NCBI GenBank assembly: GCA_047618505.1
Contig: JBLHLB010000238.1
Location: 1 to 6,480 of the forward strand
Direction: 5' to 3'
Source: JBLHLB01 sp047618505
GTDB taxonomy: Bacteria; Planctomycetota; UBA1135; GCA-002686595
Length of the DNA stretch: 6,480 nt
Numbering within the stretch: the stretch's first letter is position 1; every line of letters starts with the position of its first letter. Positions 1 to 4,864 of this stretch are shown piece after piece. A program made the translations under genes and the position numbers. Below the pieces are notes generated by a model. The model had not been told where the DNA came from and did no database searches. It saw nothing but the letters and a program-made list of their open reading frames with translations.

Positions 1-152
1 TTTCGACCCACGTGGCCCTCTTGAAGAGGGTCCGGAAAGCGCTTCCCTGGCCTCTGGTGCTGGTGATCGCGAATCTGGCCCTGGCAGCAATGATTTGCGG
101 CATCCTAGTTTGCATGGGGCAGCAGAAGCAGTTCATCTACTTTCAGTTCTAG
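1..152 (+). CDS. C-terminal end of a membrane protein, probably MBOAT/AlgI-like O-acyltransferase (5' partial)
   Basis: Frame 3 is open from the left edge to a TAG at 150-152 and encodes 49 residues. A basic stretch (LLKRVRK, about residues 6-12) is followed by one strongly hydrophobic segment (about residues 14-37), a short polar linker (GQQKQ) and the terminal residues FIYFQF. A membrane helix ending in an F-I-Y-F-Q/R-F tail is, from memory, how many MBOAT O-acyltransferases of the AlgI type end. These integral membrane proteins transfer acyl groups to extracytoplasmic polysaccharides. The membrane-protein character is read directly from the sequence. The family is an inference from the tail alone, because the catalytic His region lies outside the window. 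The stop is 29 bases before the next ATG on the same strand, so the two may be co-transcribed. Another polytopic membrane protein is possible. Confidence 0.6.
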   Translation, partial: STHVALLKRVRKALPWPLVLVIANLALAAMICGILVCMGQQKQFIYFQF

Positions 153-181
153 ACGAGCTCGCGCGCGGCAGTTTTCTGTTC

Positions 182-1054
182 ATGATTCGATTGATCAAGC
201 TCGTGGTCCCGGTATGGCTGGGCATCGCCTGCTGCACAAGCAGCGCGGCCCAGGGTCTGCAGGCGGAATTCCTGGGGTCCCTTGGGAACGATGACACGTC
301 GCCTAGCACTATGAACCTCACGAACACTGCGCCAGAGGTGTTCCTCCCTCCGGAGCGACTTGCGGCCGGACCCGGGCAGGCGCAGCAATACGCAAATGTC
401 TTCATCCCAGTGGGTCCCGCGCCTAAGGATGGATGGCCGGTGGCCTTCATCACCTTGGCGGGTGGTGGTGCGGAGCTGTATCCCGTGACTTCCATCACGG
501 ACGACGATTTCGCCATAACCGACCGACTGTGGGAAGTGGTGAACGCAGGCATCGCAGTGGTTACCTGGGGCGCACCCGGAATTGGTGGCGGGCAGGGGAT
601 GTTCTATCCGCCCGGCCATTTGAGCGGGCGCTATGAGTCCTATGCGCCCGGCGACGACAACCTCTACAACTCCGCAGCAGCGACCGTTCGTAATGGAACT
701 GGGGCGAACGCTGTGGGTTACCGGGTCGAGGGCCTTCCTATCCTAGGGCAGGACTTTGTGGGCATGGTGGATACCGGTGGGCACGTGGGCGCGAACTTTA
801 CCGTTGTGGTTGGGTACGACTCGCCCATCACTGGTTTGCCGACGCCCTATGGAGAGCTGCTCCTGCGCGTGGAAGCTCTGGGTGGTGTGAACTTCTACAG
901 CTGCGTTTCGGCACCTGTTTCTGGGATGGGGGCGCATATCATTTCGGTGCCCTTCAATCTGGCGCTGGAGGGTCGAACCTTTCCTACCCAGGGGGTTATT
1001 ATCGGCGGCGGAATCGAACTGCTCAACGCGGTTGATTTGACTGTCGGGTTCTAA
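182..1054 (+). CDS. Secreted protein: alpha/beta-hydrolase N-terminal remnant fused to a planctomycete-type C-terminal beta domain
   Basis: This is a 290-residue protein exported by a Sec signal peptide: basic MIRLIK, a hydrophobic core to about residue 17, and likely cleavage after SSAA near residue 23. The frame is open upstream to base 2, but the ATG at 182 places this signal peptide at the N terminus, so I chose it. Residues about 70-160 (NVFIPVG.AP.DGWPV, then NAGIAVVTWG and MFYPPGHLSGRYESY) resemble the front of secreted alpha/beta hydrolases, including the strand that precedes the nucleophile region. No GxSxG nucleophile elbow and no catalytic Asp/His segment follow. The sequence passes at about residues 160-170 into a module beginning VRNGTGANAVGY and ending LLNAVDLTVGF, like the C-terminal beta domains of planctomycete secreted proteins. 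It is probably not an active hydrolase. Its role is unknown, perhaps at the cell surface. No clear Shine-Dalgarno is seen. Confidence 0.8.
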   Translation: MIRLIKLVVPVWLGIACCTSSAAQGLQAEFLGSLGNDDTSPSTMNLTNTAPEVFLPPERLAAGPGQAQQYANVFIPVGPAPKDGWPVAFITLAGGGAELYPVTSITDDDFAITDRLWEVVNAGIAVVTWGAPGIGGGQGMFYPPGHLSGRYESYAPGDDNLYNSAAATVRNGTGANAVGYRVEGLPILGQDFVGMVDTGGHVGANFTVVVGYDSPITGLPTPYGELLLRVEALGGVNFYSCVSAPVSGMGAHIISVPFNLALEGRTFPTQGVIIGGGIELLNAVDLTVGF

Positions 1055-1074
1055 GGCGCTGGCGCGACTGCCTT
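1053..1074. terminator. Weak hairpin between convergent genes
   Basis: AAGGC at 1053-1057 can pair with GCCTT at 1070-1074 around a loop of about 12 bases, in the 57-base gap between the convergent stops of the secreted protein and the DUF3754 gene. There is no T-tract on either strand. As an intrinsic terminator it is poor, and its position is the main argument for it. Confidence 0.15.
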
Positions 1075-1111
1075 GGTGGTTGAGAGGCGCAACCGGCACT
1101 CTAGCCTTGGA

Positions 1112-2311
1112 TTACAGGTCGCGAATTCGCTCCAGGGCTTGCGCCGGGGCAAGCACCTCGAGGCAGCCAGTGTCGCCGCGAATGATTAGCTGCAGGCTTT
1201 CAAGCTTGCGCACCGCATCGGCCACATCGAAGTTTGCCCTCAGATCGAAGCGGTCGCGTAGGAACTCCTCGGCGCGACCATCTAGGTCGCGGATCGATGC
1301 CGCCGGAGAGCCCGGTCGAGCGAGCATTCCGTAGCCCAGAAGAACTTCCTTACATTCCTGTTGGGCCGCCATTTGAGCGATGTGCACCAGGGCTCCGAAA
1401 TCGTTGTCGAGGCCGTGATAGTAGAGCGCCTTGGAGAGGCGACCCATGTACTTCGTTCGGTGGTGGAAGACCTGACTTGTCTGCCGCCACAGGATTCCAC
1501 CAAGTCCCGCAAGGGCGAAGATCCAACCCTGGGGAGTCGTTGCAGCGCCGACTTTCGTGGCCGTCGCGACGAGACCACCGACCGCGCCGCCTCCGCCGAG
1601 GACGCTCAGTTTGATCTTGTCGCCATTGCCTATGCGCACTTTTGTGTTCGGAAGGAACATCTCCAGGTCCGTGTCCATCACGTCGCGGTAGAGGCGCAGA
1701 AAGAGCTGCTCGGGCTTGTCATCCAGGGCCACGGCCAGGAGGAAGCGGCGGTAGCCTCCTGTTACGACCTCGCGCTTTCCTAGCAAGTGTCGCACGCGGA
1801 AGCGGCGGTGGAAGCGCCCGCGCCCAAAGACGCGCAGTTCCGAGAAGGCGTCCAGGTCCACTTTGACGGCGACGCCTTCTGGAGAGATGGCGCCCACGGC
1901 GCGTTCGATTTCCGTGCGACCTAACTCGACGTAGTTCGCCCGCTTGGCCAATTCCGTAAGGGAGTCGGCAAAGGCGCTGCGCGCAGGTTCACCGTTCGGC
2001 TCGCCCTGGACCGGCATGGTCTCGCGCGTCGGATCGAAGGGGCGGTAGCTCTTGCGCAGCGAATCCAACTCGAGGGCGAGGATCGCTTGCCAGCGCGCAA
2101 TGACCACCTCGGCGAAGCGATCGAAGTCCCCACGGTCAGCGGGTGCCAGTTGTTCTCGGATTCCAGCCTGGAGCACATCCAGCTCCAGGGGCAGGTGCCG
2201 CTCAAGCTCGGAGACCTCCTCCCCGAGCAGTTCGGCTTGTTTCTTTAGGGCACCAATGCCCCCCGGTTGGCTTGCGGACTGGGCCGCTGCTTCTTCCTCC
2301 GGATCCCTCAC
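1112..2311 (-). CDS. DUF3754 (TMEM143-like) membrane protein of unknown function
   Basis: From a GTG at 2311 this is 399 residues. The N-terminal third is charged and helical, with YRPFDP at about residues 89-94. The family hallmarks follow in order: LRLYRDVMDTDLEMFLPNTK (about 205-224), a Gly/Ala-rich hydrophobic hairpin (about 238-256 and 262-275) likely to be membrane-associated, then ALYYHGLDND (about 295-304), QECKEVLLGYGML (318-330) and FDVADAVRKLE (361-371). These match my recollection of the DUF3754 family, which includes eukaryotic mitochondrial TMEM143. No biochemical activity is established to my knowledge. The start is uncertain. The frame stays open to a GTG at 2446, but codons 2312-2446 give an Arg-rich low-complexity peptide that overlaps the divergent gene start, so I prefer 2311, with a GTG at 2341 as an alternative. 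It is convergent with the secreted-protein gene. Confidence 0.85.
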   Translation of the reverse strand: MRDPEEEAAAQSASQPGGIGALKKQAELLGEEVSELERHLPLELDVLQAGIREQLAPADRGDFDRFAEVVIARWQAILALELDSLRKSYRPFDPTRETMPVQGEPNGEPARSAFADSLTELAKRANYVELGRTEIERAVGAISPEGVAVKVDLDAFSELRVFGRGRFHRRFRVRHLLGKREVVTGGYRRFLLAVALDDKPEQLFLRLYRDVMDTDLEMFLPNTKVRIGNGDKIKLSVLGGGGAVGGLVATATKVGAATTPQGWIFALAGLGGILWRQTSQVFHHRTKYMGRLSKALYYHGLDNDFGALVHIAQMAAQQECKEVLLGYGMLARPGSPAASIRDLDGRAEEFLRDRFDLRANFDVADAVRKLESLQLIIRGDTGCLEVLAPAQALERIRDL

Positions 2312-2426
2312 TTTTTGATGCGACCGGCGGTCGCGGATTGCCACTCTAACCGGGCCCCGCGTCGGTGTTGGGACTCCTTCGCCAGATGTTCGGCGGCGGG
2401 AGCCCGCAGCGCGCATCCTAAACCCC
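2312..2426. promoter_or_regulatory. Divergent intergenic region, probable back-to-back promoters
   Basis: This is about 115 bases between the preferred GTG of the DUF3754 gene and the ATG of the lipoprotein gene. If both starts are right, both promoters should lie here or just inside the opposite gene. I see no convincing sigma70 -35/-10 pair in this GC-rich sequence and no Shine-Dalgarno before the ATG. The one clear structure is the dyad at 2320-2334. If the DUF3754 gene really starts at 2446, this stretch is coding and the two 5' ends overlap by 20 bases. Confidence 0.35.
2320..2334. repeat. Perfect 7-bp inverted repeat (GCGACCG-G-CGGTCGC)
   Basis: GCGACCG and CGGTCGC form an exact dyad around one central base. 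As RNA it could fold as a 6-bp GC stem with a 3-base loop. On the minus strand it lies 8 bases upstream of the proposed GTG start of the DUF3754 gene, separated by an A-rich ATCAAAAA. It could be an operator half-site pair or a 5' leader hairpin. In GC-rich DNA a 7-bp dyad can also occur by chance. Confidence 0.35.
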
Positions 2427-3674
2427 ATGACGCGCACCATTCGCACCTTCGGTCGCCCGCTGCTCGTGGGTCTGCTGTCCCTGCCCGTGCTCGTCGGTTG
2501 TGTCGCAAACAGCGACCGAAGCTACCGCGGCCAGGTGGTCGATGCCGCGGATCCCTGGCCTAGCCTGCGCACGTGTTGGGAGGGTCTTGAGAATGCCGGT
2601 GGGGAAATCGACCGCGAGAGCCTGCGGACGGGCCTTCAGCAACTCGAAGACATCGTGGAGGGGGCCGCCTCCGTAGTCTATGGCGCGGACGTTGACTTCC
2701 CGACGCCCACGGTCTTCGCACGGGAACAGGTTGTCTTCCTAACGGATCGACATTCTCCCACCGGCGCCATTGGAAGTTTCCTGGCGGCCCAATGGCTGTC
2801 TGATGCGAATCCCCTGGCGCTTAAGTATGTCTTCGATCATATCGGGCATAGGGAGCTCGAGGACTTCACAGCGGAAGAGCGTCGACGACTTTTGGACCTC
2901 TGCGACGCCGTCGACGAGTATCTGTCGGGGGAGCTTTCCCTTGACGCTGCCCGCGCGAGCTTGAGCAGTCTAGAAGCACTAGCTTTCGCGCCCCTGGGGA
3001 TGACGGAGCGACAGCTCTTGGCCAACGAAGAGCGCTACGACTCGTCGCTTTGGATCCGCAGTGGCTTTACGGCTCCAGCAGGCATGCTCAAGCGCGTACG
3101 CCTGAATCTTGCGCAGGAGGATCTTTGGGCGGGGGATTTGGAGCCGATCTTTTTATATGCCCACGAGCTGCATCACGCTCTTGTCTTGCGCGCCCAGGCT
3201 ACTGACTCGACAGTCCAGAAACTCGATCAGCTGCGTCGAATCAATCCGCCCGGGGGGGGGCGTGGGGAGGAGCGGGTGGCCCTCCATGAACTTAGCGCCC
3301 AGGTCTTCGCTCAACGCGTCGTCCGGGAGATCCAAGCCAGCGGACTCCTGGGTGAAGGCCTGCTCGACGGGGCCGCGGATGCGGGCATCTGGGATGCAAA
3401 ACCCATCGAAGCTGCCACGGGCGAGGATCCCTTGGTCCGCCTTCGCGCTCTCTATCGAGGGGCCCAGGCTCAAGTGAGCGCCGCGGAATCACCCTCCCGA
3501 AACCTGGTGGAAGCTCGCTATGGCTACACAGATCAGGCGTCGCGATTGGAGCTCATCGAGTTCGCCATGGACAGTCTGGGAATGCTCGCGTTCACTGCAC
3601 TTCTGCCGCGGATCGAGTCCTTTCAAGACCTGCGCTCCCTTTGTCCTCCGCAGGCGAGATCTACTTCTCCTTAG
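2427..3674 (+). CDS. Putative zinc-metallopeptidase lipoprotein (HELHH)
   Basis: This is a 415-residue predicted lipoprotein. A basic N terminus and hydrophobic stretch lead to the lipobox LVGC, with Cys25 as the lipidated residue, so the mature protein should be membrane-anchored outside the cytoplasm. Residues 244-251 (YAHELHHA) contain HExxH: His246 and His250 would bind zinc and Glu247 would be the general base. The segment ALHELSAQVFAQRVV at 285-299 offers Glu288 as third ligand, 38 residues on, a gluzincin-like arrangement. The preceding approximately 200 residues are helical and charged, and I do not recognise a named family. Substrate is unknown. A G9 run (3252-3260) encodes three glycines between the presumed ligands. 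The ATG at 2427 is set by the signal peptide. The gene diverges from DUF3754, and its stop overlaps the convergent downstream gene by 14 bp. Catalysis is inferred from the motif only. Confidence 0.8.
   Translation: MTRTIRTFGRPLLVGLLSLPVLVGCVANSDRSYRGQVVDAADPWPSLRTCWEGLENAGGEIDRESLRTGLQQLEDIVEGAASVVYGADVDFPTPTVFAREQVVFLTDRHSPTGAIGSFLAAQWLSDANPLALKYVFDHIGHRELEDFTAEERRRLLDLCDAVDEYLSGELSLDAARASLSSLEALAFAPLGMTERQLLANEERYDSSLWIRSGFTAPAGMLKRVRLNLAQEDLWAGDLEPIFLYAHELHHALVLRAQATDSTVQKLDQLRRINPPGGGRGEERVALHELSAQVFAQRVVREIQASGLLGEGLLDGAADAGIWDAKPIEAATGEDPLVRLRALYRGAQAQVSAAESPSRNLVEARYGYTDQASRLELIEFAMDSLGMLAFTALLPRIESFQDLRSLCPPQARSTSP
3252..3260 (+). repeat. G9 homopolymer inside the metallopeptidase gene
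   Basis: Nine consecutive G bases encode Gly276-Gly278, between the HELHH motif and the proposed third zinc ligand. The reading frame is intact here. Loss of one G would divert translation into a frame that ends at the TGA at 3475-3477, removing Glu288 and the C terminus. This could be a slippage-prone site or simply a place where sequencing errors arise. Confidence 0.6.
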
Positions 3675-4833
3675 GAGGTAGTCTCAGCTCGTCGCCGCGC
3701 TTGGGATAGGACGCCTCGACCCACGCTCGCCAGGCGTTCTCCGCGCCGAAGATGTCCATCCCCAGGCGTTCGCGCATGATGACGCGGGTCTTCTTCTTGG
3801 CTTTCAGGTCAGCCAGAATCTCGCGCAGGGCCGGTTGGTGGTTGTGTACCAGGTACTCGAAGAAGGACCAGCAGAGGGCCTGTTGGTACTGCTCCATTGC
3901 ACCGGTGTTCATCAGAAACAGCCGTGGCAGGGCAGGCTCTTCCACCTTGTTGAGGTGCTTGCGCACCGCGGTGCGCCAAACACCATTGGCGAATTGACCG
4001 GTGGAGGTGGACTCCTCGATGCAATAGTTCCGCGTGTCCTTGTAGATCTCGTACTCGTAGTAGTGCCCCACTCCGGCGTCGAGCCACCCACCGCCAAGGT
4101 CGCCCACCCACAGGGGAAAAAGCGCGTTGGAAAGTAGCATGTGCGTTGCGTTGTGGGTGAAGAGCGTGCGCACACTCCGGACCGTGTTGAAGAGCCCCGG
4201 TTCCGTCCATACGGAAAAGACCGGTGCCCGACCAAGCATTTTGAAGTCGCCGGAGGCTCCGGTATCCAGGAACTGCGTCATGGCCGCGGAGTGGTCATCC
4301 GGGTTGTTCCAGATCCACATGCGCATCTTGGATTGATAGTCCTTGCGCTCCAAGGTGAAGTGGGCATCCATGCTCTTAGCCGCCAACTCAACGTCGTGGG
4401 CGACTGTGTGTGCAATCAGGTGTTCCTCTACCCGCTTGCGTCCTTCCTTCAGATCGCCGGTATTGACCACCAGGTGAAAGGACTCTGTCTCGATGCGCGG
4501 GAGGGATCGCTTGAGGTGTGTTTCGAGTCGATTCGGCGGTAGCCAAGCTTCGATCAAAACACGACGTGCGGCTGCGATGGCGATATCCGGCCCATCCTCA
4601 CAGTGCTCGCAATCTTCCATCAACGTCCCACCGCAGCGATCACAGGCTGCGATCGTCGCACAGAAAAGTACTTCCTTTTCAAAGGCGTGGATCTCCTCCG
4701 AGTGCGCCTTGCACTGCAGCATTCCACGGTGCTCGCAGCGTCGACAACCTTCCTTCTTCTGTGCGCTTAACACGCTCAGTTGGGGAATGAGAAGCAGGAG
4801 CAGGAGTGCCGCGACCAAGTTTTTCAGCTGCAT
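3661..4833 (-). CDS. Exported protein with tandem zinc-knuckle pairs and a degenerate gluzincin-like domain (HNATH)
   Basis: From the ATG at 4833 this is 390 residues. MQLKNLV followed by a Leu-rich core and VLSA gives a clear signal peptide, cleaved near residue 24. The frame stays open to 4971, but that extension would bury the signal peptide and overlap the UvrA-like gene. Residues 30-78 hold two similar units: C30-x2-C33-x7-C41-x2-H44 and C64-x2-C67-x7-C75-x2-C78, resembling DnaJ-type zinc-finger halves. The C-terminal part has a peptidase-MA/gluzincin layout: LFTHNATHMLL (224-234), then WLDAGVGHYYE (250-260) where active relatives read WLxEGxAxYxE, and a helix around 323-331. The catalytic Glu of HExxH is Asn228 and the third ligand position is Asp252, so it is probably proteolytically inactive, perhaps a binding or scaffold protein. 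It lies 31 bp downstream of the UvrA-like gene on the same strand. The exact family is unknown. Confidence 0.8.
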   Translation of the reverse strand: MQLKNLVAALLLLLLIPQLSVLSAQKKEGCRRCEHRGMLQCKAHSEEIHAFEKEVLFCATIAACDRCGGTLMEDCEHCEDGPDIAIAAARRVLIEAWLPPNRLETHLKRSLPRIETESFHLVVNTGDLKEGRKRVEEHLIAHTVAHDVELAAKSMDAHFTLERKDYQSKMRMWIWNNPDDHSAAMTQFLDTGASGDFKMLGRAPVFSVWTEPGLFNTVRSVRTLFTHNATHMLLSNALFPLWVGDLGGGWLDAGVGHYYEYEIYKDTRNYCIEESTSTGQFANGVWRTAVRKHLNKVEEPALPRLFLMNTGAMEQYQQALCWSFFEYLVHNHQPALREILADLKAKKKTRVIMRERLGMDIFGAENAWRAWVEASYPKRGDELRLPPKEK

Positions 4834-4864
4834 CCCACTAGGATAGGGGCACCGCCCGCGGATG

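Noticed and set aside
95..181. Upstream in-frame start at 95 (and an open frame back to base 2) for the secreted protein
   Set aside because: It would put 29 or more polar residues before a clear signal peptide and overlap the real C terminus of the membrane protein ending at 152. The ATG at 182 fits both neighbours.
1070..1110. Repeated GCCTTGG at 1070-1076 and 1104-1110 as direct repeats of a mobile element
   Set aside because: Seven bases only, with no element or transposase between them. Chance is sufficient.
1361..1783. Plus-strand open frame antisense to the DUF3754 gene
   Set aside because: It lies wholly opposite a gene with strong family motifs, has no recognisable domain, and is typical of antisense openness in GC-rich DNA.
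2312..2446. N-terminal extension of the DUF3754 protein to the GTG at 2446
   Set aside because: The translation is Arg-rich low complexity with no family similarity and overlaps the first codons of the divergent lipoprotein gene. It cannot be fully excluded.
3667..3677. CTCC-TTA-GGAG mini-palindrome over the two overlapping stop codons as a terminator
   Set aside because: A 4-bp stem with a 3-base loop and no T-tract is too weak. It contains a Shine-Dalgarno-like GGAGG, but no start codon follows at a suitable distance.
4141..4542. Plus-strand open frame antisense to the degenerate peptidase gene
   Set aside because: It is a shadow of the minus-strand gene, with no signal peptide, motif or independent start context.
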